From: Bacillus sp. PAMC26568
Lineage (GTDB): Bacteria; Bacillota; Bacilli; Bacillales; Bacillaceae
Length of the DNA: 64,000 bases
Assembly: GCF_014235785.1 (NCBI RefSeq)
Contig: NZ_CP060137.1
Coordinates: 3,224,001 to 3,288,000 of the forward strand
Reading direction: 5' to 3'
Part shown: positions 15,997 through 25,540 of the stretch, piece after piece
Layout of the letters: each line of letters starts with the position of its first letter
Position numbering within the stretch: position 1 is the first letter of the stretch
Notes under the pieces: model-generated
Seen by the model: the letters and a program-made list of their open reading frames with translations, nothing else
What the model was told of the DNA's origin: nothing
Database searches by the model: none
Program-made: the position numbers and the translations under genes

Positions 15997-18900
15997 TTAA
16001 ATTCCAACTTCCTCCACAACATCCTTTTTCTTCTTCCGTCTTCTTCCCATTTTCGCAAGGAGCTCATACATAACCGGCACAACGACAAGTGTCAGCGCGG
16101 TAGATACAACTAATCCTCCGATAACGACAACAGCCAGACTTCTTGAGACCATGCTGGCAGCTTCAGTTGCGCTGAAGATCATTGGAGTTAAGGCTACAAT
16201 AGTCGTTACGGCTGTCATAATGATTGGTCGTAAACGTGTGGATCCCGCTTCTAATAGCGCTTCTCTGGCGTCAAAACCTTTTTCGCGGTTTTGCTGAACG
16301 CGTTCGATTAACACGATGGCGTTTGTTACCACGATGCCAATCAGCATTAAAGCTCCGAGCAAGGCATTGATGTCAACTGGTGTCTGTGAGATGACGAGTC
16401 CCAGAATGCCTCCCACAGCAGCAAGCGGCAGCGAAAACAGAATCGCAAATGGCGCTCTTGCCTGGCCGAAGGTGATGACCATGATGAGATACACGACTAA
16501 TACAGCGATTCCCATCATTTTAAAGAGATCTGTGAAATCGTCCTGCATCGATTCAGTTGCGCCTGAAATGGAGACAGATGCACCTTCCGGGAGGTCAATT
16601 TCTTTTGTCATTTGATCGATTTTCATTCCTGCCGTTTTTAAGTCCTCTGCACTGATTTCACCTGAAATTTGTATCGTTTCTTTTCCGTCCTGATGATACA
16701 CCTGAGTTTTGATGTCCCGTTCTTCAATCTTTGCTACTTGTTTTAGTTGGACAGGTCCCGCAACAGGAGAGGAAACATAAGTATTGAGTACTTGTGTTGT
16801 TGTTGAGAAGTCGACATCATCGTATTCAATAACAGCTTGAAGCTGCTCTTCGCCGACTTTGATTTGGCCAAGCGGTGTTTTATTCAGCATGGCGCGGACC
16901 TGCTGGCCGATTTGTACTGGACTTAAACCGAGTGCCCCCGCTTTTTCCTGGTCCACACTGACAATCCATTCGTTTTTGAATTCTTCGTAATTGCTTTTGA
17001 CTTTTTCGATTCCCTCGATTTTCGCAAGTTCTGCTGCAGCAAGCTTTCCTGCTTCTGCAAGGTCTTCTTCATTGGAAGCTGTCACGTTCAGCTGAATGCC
17101 GTTTCCTCCGCCAAAGCTTCCAAATGAGAACTGAGTTCCTTCAATTTTCCCCGGTGCATATTCTTCATTTTTTTCCTTAAGATTTTCTAAAAAAGCTTCA
17201 ACATCTTTTCCTTTATCAAAAATCACCGAGTAATTCGCTTGTTTTTCAGAAAAAACCTGACCGTATTTTGCATCTTCTGCTGTAGAGCCCATCTGGAAAA
17301 ATAAATCCTTGAGCTTATCTTCTTTTAATAATTCCTGTTCAAATTCCCCTGCTTTTTCCTTGGCATCTTCTAAATCATAATCTGCCGGATAGGTTAATGA
17401 AACATTTACGAATGATTCAGACTGACTGTTAACACTGGCCTGCGGAATCGAATTGAAGGTGAAAATGGATCCCACAAAAATGATGAACGCGGCGACTAAA
17501 ACAATCCATTTATGATTCAGTGACCATTTCAAAATCGATAAATACTTAGCAGACGGCTGATGTTCCTTCTGCTTCACCTTCTTCAATAGTACAAAACTTA
17601 ACAGCGGTACTACTGTTAATGCGACAAGCAAAGATGCAAGGATTGAATAGACGACCGCCAAAATCAGCGGAGTCATGATTTCTCCAATTGAACCTCCAAC
17701 AAGGCCAATAGGCAAGAAGACCGCGATTGTCGTAAGCGTTGAAGACGTAATAGCAGTGGAAACCTCTTTCGTTCCGCTCAAAATGACTTCTTTTGATAAT
17801 CTTTCAATCTGAATACGGCGGTAAATATTTTCAATGACAACGATGCTGTCATCAACCAAACGCCCGACTGCAACCGCTAATCCTCCCAAGGTTAAAATGT
17901 TTAGTGTAATGTTTGATTGATCAAGTAAAAACAGTGTAATTAAAATGGACAGCGGAATACTGACTACCGCGATTAAGGTTGTTCGGATGTTTCTTAAAAA
18001 CAGCAGAATGATGAGCGTTGCAGCGATTGCCCCAATGGCCACTTCTTTTGCCATGCCAAGCACGGCGCCTTCAACATCCTCTGCTGTATTTTGAACCGTG
18101 CGGATGGAGAAGTCATCTTTATAGATCTCGTTTAATTCTTCGGCTTTCCGGTCGACTTCTTTTCCTATTTCAACAGCGTTTTTACTTGCTTCTTTAAAAA
18201 TAACTAAGACAAGTGCTTCTTTTCCATTTAGTCTCGCATCTGCCTCGTAAAACTGACGAATGGAAACATCCGCAATATCTTTAATTTTTGTTTCCGGTGC
18301 AAGTATCGCATTCTCAATTTGCGTTTTGTCTGTTACTTCTCCGAGCACCCTGATGGCATTTGCTTTTCCGTCCACTGCGATTTCACCTGCAGGAACAGAT
18401 GCATTTAGAGATTGAAGTGCCATCATCAGTTGATCGGCGGACACTTTCTTTTCTTTCATTTTTTCCGGATCGATTTTGACCGAAAGCTCCGAAATGGACT
18501 TTCCGTAAAAAGTGACGCTTGATACACCATCTATGTCTTCAAATTTCGTTTTAATGTCTTCTTCAATTCGATCTTCATCTGCTTTTGAAAAGCCTTCTTC
18601 AGATTCAAGTGCCACCTGGGCAAGCGGAATCATAGAGAAGTTAAGCTGGGACACAACCGGCTTTCCTGTATTTTGCGGCAGCTGAACTTGATTGACCAGC
18701 TTTTCAGCCTCTGAAGCAGCCTCCTTCATGTCAGCTTCTGACGTGTAATTCAGCGTAATCATGGAGATTCCTTCACTTGTAGAAGAGGTCATGCTGTCAA
18801 GGTAAGTACCATTTTTCAATTGACGTTCAAGCGGTTTCGTCACATCTTCCGTCACCGTTTCAGCATCCATTCCCTCACCAAACGTGGTGACCGTAATCAT

Positions 18901-19032
18901 CGGTGCGTCAACGCTTGGCAGCAGCTCCATTGGAAGGCGCGAACCCGAATACACGCCGAGCACTGTCACCAAGAACACCATGATGACAATGGCTGCCCGA
19001 TTTTTTAACGAGAACTTAGTAAAAATAGACAT
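15997..19032 (-). CDS. swrC: RND-family exporter, SwrC-type
   Basis: A 1011-residue RND transporter with the normal architecture: a membrane helix at about 10-28, a large outer loop, helices II-VI at about 330-480, a second outer loop and helices VIII-XII at the end. The proton-relay signature GRLVDDSIVVIENI with its two aspartates is in helix IV, and PLLSFVLL and RPIIMTAVTTIVAL are standard RND stretches. B. subtilis SwrC (YerP) is a surfactin and antimicrobial exporter of similar size. An ATG at 19032 preceded by GGGGGAA is preferred to a TTG 15 bases upstream. No membrane-fusion partner gene is nearby. The gene is monocistronic, and no regulator is adjacent. Confidence 0.88.
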   Translation of the reverse strand: MSIFTKFSLKNRAAIVIMVFLVTVLGVYSGSRLPMELLPSVDAPMITVTTFGEGMDAETVTEDVTKPLERQLKNGTYLDSMTSSTSEGISMITLNYTSEADMKEAASEAEKLVNQVQLPQNTGKPVVSQLNFSMIPLAQVALESEEGFSKADEDRIEEDIKTKFEDIDGVSSVTFYGKSISELSVKIDPEKMKEKKVSADQLMMALQSLNASVPAGEIAVDGKANAIRVLGEVTDKTQIENAILAPETKIKDIADVSIRQFYEADARLNGKEALVLVIFKEASKNAVEIGKEVDRKAEELNEIYKDDFSIRTVQNTAEDVEGAVLGMAKEVAIGAIAATLIILLFLRNIRTTLIAVVSIPLSILITLFLLDQSNITLNILTLGGLAVAVGRLVDDSIVVIENIYRRIQIERLSKEVILSGTKEVSTAITSSTLTTIAVFLPIGLVGGSIGEIMTPLILAVVYSILASLLVALTVVPLLSFVLLKKVKQKEHQPSAKYLSILKWSLNHKWIVLVAAFIIFVGSIFTFNSIPQASVNSQSESFVNVSLTYPADYDLEDAKEKAGEFEQELLKEDKLKDLFFQMGSTAEDAKYGQVFSEKQANYSVIFDKGKDVEAFLENLKEKNEEYAPGKIEGTQFSFGSFGGGNGIQLNVTASNEEDLAEAGKLAAAELAKIEGIEKVKSNYEEFKNEWIVSVDQEKAGALGLSPVQIGQQVRAMLNKTPLGQIKVGEEQLQAVIEYDDVDFSTTTQVLNTYVSSPVAGPVQLKQVAKIEERDIKTQVYHQDGKETIQISGEISAEDLKTAGMKIDQMTKEIDLPEGASVSISGATESMQDDFTDLFKMMGIAVLVVYLIMVITFGQARAPFAILFSLPLAAVGGILGLVISQTPVDINALLGALMLIGIVVTNAIVLIERVQQNREKGFDAREALLEAGSTRLRPIIMTAVTTIVALTPMIFSATEAASMVSRSLAVVVIGGLVVSTALTLVVVPVMYELLAKMGRRRKKKKDVVEEVGI

Positions 19033-19299
19033 TTGCTTTTCCCCCAAAGAAATGAAATAGACATACTCAATAAATATACAACATAATTTGGAAATTAGGT
19101 GTAAATTTTTGTTAAAAATTAGTTAATATTACTTATATGGACTCTATTTCAAATGTTCCAGCATTATATGTGGCTGGTTCTGTGGAAAAACAATACATTT
19201 TCTAAAACAAAAAATAAATCAAAATTAGGGTAGACTATCTTTTATAAATTGTTATAATGGATTGAAGTTAACTGTTCATTACGAAAAAAGGTGGAAAAA

Positions 19300-19494
19300 A
19301 TGAAAAACAATTCTTGCAGATATGTGATTAACGCGATTGGAAAAGGCGGGGAAACCTACTTGACCCACTGTCAGGACAAACAAGAATTAAATAAATGGAT
19401 AGCCGATCGGCAAGATAAGCTTCTTATGGATGAAATTAAAATTACAGATAAAAAGAAAAATCCGTTTTTACAATTGTTTTCTTTTAAAAAATAA
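19300..19494 (+). CDS. Small hypothetical protein
   Basis: A 64-residue protein, MKNNSCRYVINAIGKGG at its start and a lysine-rich tail (KKNPFLQLFSFKK). AAAGGTGG lies five to six bases before the ATG at 19300; a GTG at 19291 is inside that ribosome site and is rejected. No domain recognised. It is divergent from the RND exporter across a 250-base gap in which I see AT-rich promoter-like sequence but no clear operator. Confidence 0.55.
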   Translation: MKNNSCRYVINAIGKGGETYLTHCQDKQELNKWIADRQDKLLMDEIKITDKKKNPFLQLFSFKK

Positions 19495-19503
19495 TATTCT
19501 AAT

Positions 19504-19536
19504 CGCTATTCCATAGAGAATGGCGTTTTTATTTAT
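19504..19536 (+). terminator. Terminator of small hypothetical gene
   Basis: CGCTATTC pairs with GAATGGCG (one GU pair) and runs into TTTTTATTT. Confidence 0.75.
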
Positions 19537-19549
19537 GCGTGAATTGAAA

Positions 19550-19577
19550 AAAGGAGCAGATTACGTCTGCTCCTTTC
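19550..19577. terminator. Terminator of ytbE
   Basis: AAAGGAGCAGA-TTACG-TCTGCTCCTTT is a perfect 11-base stem with A and T tracts on both sides; on the minus strand it ends the aldo/keto reductase transcript. Confidence 0.85.
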
Positions 19578-19586
19578 TTTCCTTTA

Positions 19587-20429
19587 TTAAAAATCAAAAT
19601 TGTCTGGATCAGGTCCGACTCTGTGGTCTTGGTTCAATCCATGAATAAGCTCCATATCTTCTTTTGTTAACTCAAAATCAAAGATCGATGCGTTCTCAGC
19701 AATCCGGTGTTCTTTCGTAGATTTTGGAATGGTGATCACTCCATTTTGCAGATCCCAGCGCAGAATGATCTGTGCAATAGATTTATTGTATTTATCAGCC
19801 AGTTCTTTAAGCAGAGGCTGATCCAATAGTTGGCCTTGCATTAATGGTGACCAGGCTTCGAGCTGAATTCCCTGCTCCCTGCAAAATGATTGGAGCTCTT
19901 TTTGGGTCAGACGCGGATGATATTCCACCTGATTTACCATTGGTTTCACCTCAGCGTCTTTCATCAGGTTCTTAAGCTGATGAATCTGGAAGTTGCTTAC
20001 ACCAATCGCTTTTATTTTTCCTTCTTTATATAGACCCTCCAGCGCTCGCCATGCTTCCTTGTATTTGTCTTCTACAGGCCAATGAATGAGGTACAGATCC
20101 AAGTATTCCAAACCAAGTTTAGCTAAGCTTGTCTCATAAGCTGAGATTGTTGATTCATATCCTAAATCAGCATTCCAGACTTTTGACGTCACAAAAAGGT
20201 CTTCTCTTGAGATGCCAGCTTCAGCTATCCCTTCACGGATTCCTTGTCCGACACCCTCTTCATTTTCATATATAGCTGCTGTATCAATGCTGCGATAACC
20301 AAGTTTGATCGCTGTTCTCACTGCATTTACAAGCTCTGGTCCTTCTTCTACTTTAAAAACTCCAAGCCCAAACCAAGGCATTTTGACACCGTTATGCAAA
20401 GTTGTTGTATCTTGTAAATTTTTCATCAT
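19587..20429 (-). CDS. ytbE: Aldo/keto reductase, YtbE-type
   Basis: A 280-residue aldo/keto reductase that reduces aldehydes or ketoacids with NADPH. The catalytic tetrad is visible: D in RSIDTAAIYENE, Y in the same stretch, K in VTSKVWNADLGY and H in YLIHWPVE. The NADPH-binding IPKSTKEHRI motif is near residue 240 and the protein ends VGPDPDNFDF as in B. subtilis YtbE, whose sequence I recall as closely similar and of equal length. It is the second gene after the MFS transporter ytbD with 25 bases between them, repeating the B. subtilis ytbDE order. Confidence 0.9.
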   Translation of the reverse strand: MMKNLQDTTTLHNGVKMPWFGLGVFKVEEGPELVNAVRTAIKLGYRSIDTAAIYENEEGVGQGIREGIAEAGISREDLFVTSKVWNADLGYESTISAYETSLAKLGLEYLDLYLIHWPVEDKYKEAWRALEGLYKEGKIKAIGVSNFQIHQLKNLMKDAEVKPMVNQVEYHPRLTQKELQSFCREQGIQLEAWSPLMQGQLLDQPLLKELADKYNKSIAQIILRWDLQNGVITIPKSTKEHRIAENASIFDFELTKEDMELIHGLNQDHRVGPDPDNFDF

Positions 20430-20454
20430 TTTATATGACCTCCTGATTTTTTTA

Positions 20455-21663
20455 TTATCCAGCTAGTTTTTGTCCTTTTATTTTTTGCTCCTTACGCTCC
20501 AAAGCCCGGCTCCATCCTGTTAGAATGACCGCTCCAAGAACCATCAATGATCCGATCCACGCAGTGTGTATAAGTCCTATGGAATCTGTAATCATCCCTC
20601 CTAAGAATGCGCCGATCGCAATCCCTGCATTAAACGCAGCAATATTAATAGCTGAAGCAACATCAACGGCACTAGGCACAAAGCGTTCCGCCAGCATCAC
20701 TACGTATACTTGCAAGCCTGGCACATTCATAAAAGCAAATAATCCCATCACTAAAATGGTCACTAAGCCAGCTATCTTGAATGGTGCTGTAAATGTTAGG
20801 ATAAAGAGCACAATCGCTTGCACAATAAACATATAGAATAGGGCAACAATCGGATTTTTATTCGATAATTTACCGCCAATCATATTGCCGATTGCAATCG
20901 CAATTCCATATACAAGCAAAATAACTGCAACCGTTCCTTCTTTATATCCAGTTACATCCTGAAGGAGCGGAGATAAATACGTAAAGACAACAAATGTCCC
21001 TCCGTATCCTAAAGCAGTAATACTGAATACTAGCAGTAAACGGCCATTTTTCACGAGCTTCACTTGATCGCTGAACGTGGTCCGCTTGCCTTTTTTTAAA
21101 TCAGCCGGCACAAGAATACTATTGGCGATTAAAGCAATGAGACCGATGATAATAATGACGATAAATGCAAGTCTCCACCCAAATTGCTGTCCAATAAAAG
21201 TCCCAAACGGAACGCCGGTAACAGTTGCAACTGTAAGTCCGGTAAACATAATTGAAATCGCGCTTGCCCTGCGGTTTTCAGGAACAAGATCAGCTGCAAT
21301 CGTTGACCCGATGGACATGAAAATTCCATGTGAGAAGGCAGCAATCACACGCCCAGCTAATAAAACACCAATACTTGAAGCACCAGCAGCCAGACTATTG
21401 CCAAGAATAAACACAATCATGATCCAAAGCAATAAAGTCTTCCGTGACATATTTGATGTCAAGGATGTGAGGATCGGTGCACCAAACGTTACTCCTAATG
21501 CATATAAAGAAACGGTCAAACCCGCTGTGGTCACCGGAATCGACAAATCTTCAGCGATAAGCGGCAATAACCCTACACTGATAAATTCTGTTGTACCAAT
21601 GGCAAAGGCACTGACTGCTAATGCCAGCAGCGCCAGCGTACTTCTTTTTTTATCTAAACTCAT
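20455..21663 (-). CDS. ytbD: MFS efflux transporter, YtbD-type
   Basis: A 402-residue major facilitator protein of the DHA1 group with about 12 membrane segments. Characteristic stretches are FAIGTTEFISVGLLP at the start, LLAGRVIAAFSHGIFMSIG in helix 4 and GLTVATVTGVPFGTFIGQ (motif C-like) in helix 5. Members export drugs, sugars or purine analogues. Context gives the name: ytbD-ytbE on one strand with the HxlR regulator ytcD divergent, as in B. subtilis. GGAGGA precedes the ATG. The divergent spacer has two palindromes, so repression by YtcD is expected. Confidence 0.88.
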   Translation of the reverse strand: MSLDKKRSTLALLALAVSAFAIGTTEFISVGLLPLIAEDLSIPVTTAGLTVSLYALGVTFGAPILTSLTSNMSRKTLLLWIMIVFILGNSLAAGASSIGVLLAGRVIAAFSHGIFMSIGSTIAADLVPENRRASAISIMFTGLTVATVTGVPFGTFIGQQFGWRLAFIVIIIIGLIALIANSILVPADLKKGKRTTFSDQVKLVKNGRLLLVFSITALGYGGTFVVFTYLSPLLQDVTGYKEGTVAVILLVYGIAIAIGNMIGGKLSNKNPIVALFYMFIVQAIVLFILTFTAPFKIAGLVTILVMGLFAFMNVPGLQVYVVMLAERFVPSAVDVASAINIAAFNAGIAIGAFLGGMITDSIGLIHTAWIGSLMVLGAVILTGWSRALERKEQKIKGQKLAG

Positions 21664-21759
21664 TTGTATCTCCTCCTAAATATTTGAATAACTATTAAAA
21701 AATAGAGTATGGTAAAAATCAACCGGCAAATGTTATTATGAAAGATATCAATCATAAAG

Positions 21760-21775
21760 AAAAGTACGTACTTTT
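21760..21775. promoter_or_regulatory. HxlR-type operator, perfect palindrome
   Basis: AAAAGTACGTACTTTT is a perfect 16-base palindrome midway between ytbD and ytcD. GTAC-centred palindromes are typical of HxlR-family binding sites. Confidence 0.7.
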
Positions 21776-21786
21776 AAGTGCTATAG

Positions 21787-21800
21787 GAACTATAAAGTTC
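21787..21800. promoter_or_regulatory. Second palindrome before ytcD
   Basis: GAACT-ATAA-AGTTC, 40 bases upstream of the ytcD start; possibly a second regulator site or part of the ytcD promoter. Confidence 0.4.
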
Positions 21801-21840
21801 GGTAGGAACTTTTTGGTGCCTATTAGATAGGAGGATTTCC

Positions 21841-22200
21841 ATGCCAAAGAAATATAATATATCCGTTGAAGCGACGCTCGAAGTTATTGGCGGAAAATGG
21901 AAGTGCGTCATTCTTTGCCATCTGACTCACGGAAAAAAACGGACAAATGAATTGAAACGCCTGATGCCGAACATTACGCAAAAAATGCTGACTCAGCAGC
22001 TGCGCGAGTTAGAAGACGACGGTGTCATCAACCGAATTGTCCATCATCAAATTCCGCCAAAAGTAGAATATGAGCTCAGTGAATATGGATGGAGCCTGCA
22101 AACCATTTTAGATTCCCTCTGTGCTTGGGGAGAAAACCATATTACGAAGGTGTATGGGGATAAATCTGCTGTTCTTGAGGAGAGCATTTTGAATAAGTAA
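21841..22200 (+). CDS. ytcD: HxlR-family redox/aldehyde-type regulator, YtcD
   Basis: A 119-residue winged-helix regulator of the HxlR family. Family hallmarks: EATLEVIGGKWKCVILCHL at about 9-27, LKRLMPNITQKMLTQQLREL as recognition helices and PPKVEYELSEYGWSL at about 68-82. The Cys in KWKCVIL is at a position where YodB/HypR-type members sense electrophiles, although WK(C) can also be structural. The ATG follows GATAGGAGG. It diverges from ytbD-ytbE, and the gap carries an AAAAGTACGTACTTTT palindrome. A terminator follows at 22207. Confidence 0.88.
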   Translation: MPKKYNISVEATLEVIGGKWKCVILCHLTHGKKRTNELKRLMPNITQKMLTQQLRELEDDGVINRIVHHQIPPKVEYELSEYGWSLQTILDSLCAWGENHITKVYGDKSAVLEESILNK

Positions 22201-22206
22201 ATGTGG

Positions 22207-22241
22207 AAAAGCGAAATTCCTACAAGGGATTTCGCTTTTTT
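22207..22241 (+). terminator. Terminator of ytcD
   Basis: AAAAGCGAAATTCC pairs with GGGATTTCGCTTTT (one mismatch) and is followed by T residues. Confidence 0.85.
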
Positions 22242-22418
22242 AAATTTACGACAATGGTGTAACCGGAAACTAATAGGGAATTAGAACCAAATGACATCCG
22301 CAACCCATAAAAGGGTTATTATTCCATTTACTCGAGGATACATATTAAAATGAACAAGTTTTATTTAAGCAGTTGAATGCAGTGATCCCAACAAGATAAA
22401 AAACAGGGGGCTTCTTTT

Positions 22419-23363
22419 ATGGGATTAAAGGTACTCTTATTTGGCGATATCGGCATTGACGACATTGTAGCGCTTATTTACGGTGCTTTGCATGAAGAGA
22501 TTGAAATTGTAGGAGTTGTGGCCGACTACGGAAATGTTCCCAGAAAAAATGCTCTTGCAAGTGTTCAGTATTTGCACGAATTATATAACCAAAAAGATAT
22601 CCCTATTTTCAGCGGGGCTGAGCTGCCCCTGACTGGTGAAGAGCCTACCTATTACCCTGAGATACACGGGGAATATGGATTGGGTTCCATCATTCCTGAT
22701 GTAAATGCTGAAGGTCAGATAGAAAACTTTATGGATATTGCAAGCTTTATTGAGTCGTATGGTGAGGAAATAATCATCGTCAGTATTGGGAGGCTTACTT
22801 CATTGGCCACCATGTTTATTCATTACCGCAAATTAATGAGCAGCGTACAAGCTTATTATGTAATGGGAGGAGCCTTTTGGGTCCCGGGAAACGTAACCCC
22901 TGTCTCTGAGGCAAATTTTCATGCTGACCCAGTGGCTGTTAAAGTCGTTCTAACCCATGCCCACAACTTGACCATCATCCCTTTAAATGTGACAGAAAGA
23001 GCCATTGTAAGCCAGGAAATGGTTGATTACATTGCTAAAAAAGGAAAGGCAAAATTACTTAAACCGATTCTTGATTACTATTATTCTTTTTACAAAAAAA
23101 GAAACCCGAATGCACTCGGCAGTCCAATGCACGATGCTTTAACGCTAATGGCACCTCTTCACCCTGAGATGCTCACCTTCAGGTCATTGCCCGTTTATGT
23201 CGTTCAATCGAGAGAAGGCATGGAAAGAGGACACAGTATTGCAGATATAAGACCATATGTGAAGTTTAAAGAAAAGGAGAAAAAGCACCGGATCGCCTTT
23301 GATCTAAACTACAATCAGTTTTTTTCTAAATTCATGTCCACGATGACTGGGGAACGTTTTTAA
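22419..23363 (+). CDS. Nucleoside hydrolase (IUNH family)
   Basis: A 314-residue nucleoside hydrolase, splitting ribonucleosides to ribose and base. The calcium-binding N-terminal signature is altered: GDIGIDDIVAL replaces DTDPGIDDA, keeping the third acidic position and the final DD. The second signature ANFHADPVAVKVV (about 167-179) and the active-site MHDAL near residue 240 are intact. Length is normal. The missing first aspartate appears in other members, so activity is plausible but substrate preference may differ. GGGGG precedes the ATG; there is no evident operon partner. Confidence 0.85.
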   Translation: MGLKVLLFGDIGIDDIVALIYGALHEEIEIVGVVADYGNVPRKNALASVQYLHELYNQKDIPIFSGAELPLTGEEPTYYPEIHGEYGLGSIIPDVNAEGQIENFMDIASFIESYGEEIIIVSIGRLTSLATMFIHYRKLMSSVQAYYVMGGAFWVPGNVTPVSEANFHADPVAVKVVLTHAHNLTIIPLNVTERAIVSQEMVDYIAKKGKAKLLKPILDYYYSFYKKRNPNALGSPMHDALTLMAPLHPEMLTFRSLPVYVVQSREGMERGHSIADIRPYVKFKEKEKKHRIAFDLNYNQFFSKFMSTMTGERF

Positions 23364-23617
23364 AAGAAGCATAATCTTAAGCACTTTACGGTGGTAGAAA
23401 CAAGCCATTTACGAACGGATCATAAGTTTCGCATTGCCGATTATAAAACCTGTTTTTTGGATCATAAGCCGAATCATGCGGAGAATAAGAGATGCTTCTT
23501 GGATACTAATGTGGGAATCTAATTGTTCCTGGCTCCTGCTACGCATGAAAATGTACGCTATACCAAGAGGAAAGAGATTAAATGGTCGAGGAAATCAATT
23601 AAATACACCAGAAAAAA

Positions 23618-23640
23618 GTGCCCCATTTTACTGGGACACT
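23618..23640 (-). terminator. Terminator of OsmC gene
   Basis: On the minus strand AGTGTCCCA-GTAAA-TGGGGCACT (one GU pair) is followed by TTTTTTC, placed just after the osmC-family stop codon. Confidence 0.8.
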
Positions 23641-23644
23641 CTCG

Positions 23645-24079
23645 TTAGATGTTCTGTTTTCCCTTGACCCCATTAATCGAATACCCTGCTGTTATTTCCG
23701 CATTCAATGATTTCGATACAGAGCAATATTTATCCATGGATAACTGGATGGCACGAATGACTTTCTCTTCAGGCAAATCCCCTTCTAATGAATAGTGAAT
23801 ATGAATAGCTGTGAATCGTTTTGGATGTTCATCTGCCCGTGCTCCGTTTAATTCCATGTTAAATGAGACAGGATTCAGCCGCATTTTTTGGAGAATAGAG
23901 ATAATATCAATGCCTGTGCACCCGGCTACTGCATGCAAGAGCAATTCTGTTGGCCTTGCACCAGTGTTCTGTCCGCCGAATTCTTCTGCTGCATCCATTA
24001 TGATTTCATGGCCTGATGGCGTAGTGCCCGAAAAGCTCATTTGTCCTGTCCATTTGATTGATGTTTCCACATTCATCAT
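23645..24079 (-). CDS. OsmC/YhfA-type peroxide-related protein
   Basis: A 144-residue OsmC-family protein. The two redox cysteines are present, in LLHAVAGCTGID (about residue 54) and DKYCSVSKSL (about 118), with the conserved RPTELLL before the first. OsmC proteins reduce organic hydroperoxides with thiols; the YhfA subgroup is less well defined. AAAGGA lies near the ATG-ATG start. The gene sits alone between the IUNH gene and proA. Cytoplasmic. Confidence 0.85.
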   Translation of the reverse strand: MMNVETSIKWTGQMSFSGTTPSGHEIIMDAAEEFGGQNTGARPTELLLHAVAGCTGIDIISILQKMRLNPVSFNMELNGARADEHPKRFTAIHIHYSLEGDLPEEKVIRAIQLSMDKYCSVSKSLNAEITAGYSINGVKGKQNI

Positions 24080-24274
24080 CCTTTTCGTTTTAATGTTTAA
24101 AGATAGTATTAGAGTCTGCCTAATCTGATACTCATAAAAAAATTATATTGATTAAAGAACATTCGTTCGTTAGAATAATGTATCAAAGAATATTTTCAAT
24201 TGAGAAAAGTTTTGCGAATTGAACTTTAGGTTCCAAACCATTATTGAGAGGTTCTAAAAACAGCTTTTTGCACT

Positions 24275-25522
24275 CTATTCCCTAATCTGTCCATTCCCAT
24301 AAATAAAGTGCTTGCTGGATGTCAGGGCAGGTAATCCCATTGGTCCCCTTGCATGGAGCTTCTGCGTACTGATTCCTATTTCTGCCCCATAGCCAAATTC
24401 AAATCCATCTGTAAATCTTGTTGAAGCATTATGATAAACGGCTGCCGCATCTACTTGCGTTTGAAACTGTGCAGCATTTCCCTCGTCTTTACTAATAATG
24501 GCTTCTGAATGCTTTGTTCCGTATTGATTGATATGCTTAATCGCTTCATCAATATCTTTCACAGCTTTGATGCTGACTGTCAAAGCTAAGTATTCTGTGC
24601 TCCAGTCTTCTTCTGCTGCAGGTTTTGCTTTTGGAAAAAGACTGCATACTTGCTCATCCCCATAAATCTCAACAGATTGATTGTCGAGCAATTGAAACAG
24701 CCGTTCTCCATGGACCTTAAGCCATTCTTCATGAATTAAGATTGTCTCGATCGCATTGCACACAGATGGCCGCTGTGTTTTTCCATTTAGCACGATCTGT
24801 TCCGCCATGTTTGGTTCTGCAGATTCATCGATGTAAATATGGCAATTCCCGGCGCCTGTTTCCAGTACAGGAACGGTTGATTCTCTTACAACTGTATCAA
24901 TCAGATTTTTTCCGCCCCGTGGTATTAAGACATCCAGGTACTCGTTCAAGCTGAAAAGCTCTTTAGCTGTATCTCTGCTCGTGTCTTCAATGAGCTGAAC
25001 GGCATCCAGCGGAATATTCGTATGCTCAAGAGCCCTATGAATCGTTTCAACCAGCGCCTTATTTGAATGCCTGGCTGATGAACTGCCTCTAAGAATGACT
25101 GCATTCCCTGTTTTTAAAGAAAGGGTTGCCGCATCAATCGTTACGTTTGGCCTTGCTTCGTAAATCATGCCAATAACACCAAGCGGTACACGCCTTTTCT
25201 GAATGAGCAATCCGTTTTCTTTTTCGATGGTTTCCAGCGTTTCTCCAATAGGATCCTTCAGGCCGATTAGGAGATGAATGGCATGTGACATCTCTTCGAT
25301 CCGTTTTTTATCCAGCAGCATGCGATCCAGGAGGGAATTTGATAGACCGTTTTCTTTCCCAAGAGCTATGTCCTTTTGGTTTTCCATGATGAGATATTCC
25401 TGTTCCGATTCTAGCTGCTGTGCAATTTTTTCGAGTGCATGATTTTTTTCCTCTGTCGATTTGCTGATCATTTGATAGCTTGCTGACTTTGCTGCCTTCC
25501 CTTTTCTTTGCACTTCACTCAT
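24275..25522 (-). CDS. proA: Gamma-glutamyl phosphate reductase ProA
   Basis: A 415-residue ProA, the second enzyme of proline synthesis, reducing gamma-glutamyl phosphate to glutamate-5-semialdehyde with NADPH. Family signatures: [36 protein letters not shown], the catalytic cysteine in [10 protein letters not shown] (about residue 255) and [10 protein letters not shown] near the end. GGGAGGG precedes the ATG. It is 18 bases after proB in the same direction and shares the T-box-controlled transcript. Confidence 0.95.
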   Translation of the reverse strand: MSEVQRKGKAAKSASYQMISKSTEEKNHALEKIAQQLESEQEYLIMENQKDIALGKENGLSNSLLDRMLLDKKRIEEMSHAIHLLIGLKDPIGETLETIEKENGLLIQKRRVPLGVIGMIYEARPNVTIDAATLSLKTGNAVILRGSSSARHSNKALVETIHRALEHTNIPLDAVQLIEDTSRDTAKELFSLNEYLDVLIPRGGKNLIDTVVRESTVPVLETGAGNCHIYIDESAEPNMAEQIVLNGKTQRPSVCNAIETILIHEEWLKVHGERLFQLLDNQSVEIYGDEQVCSLFPKAKPAAEEDWSTEYLALTVSIKAVKDIDEAIKHINQYGTKHSEAIISKDEGNAAQFQTQVDAAAVYHNASTRFTDGFEFGYGAEIGISTQKLHARGPMGLPALTSSKHFIYGNGQIRE

Positions 25523-25540
25523 GTGCTTTCCCTCCCTTAA

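Noticed and set aside
16316-16615. 99-residue plus-strand frame in the RND gene
   Set aside because: Antisense shadow of the exporter.
21077-21679. 200-residue plus-strand frame
   Set aside because: Antisense shadow of the ytbD transporter; no ribosome site and membrane-helix codons read backwards.
23434-23667. 77-residue plus-strand frame
   Set aside because: Covers a gap and the OsmC terminator; no ribosome site and R/W/M-rich composition.
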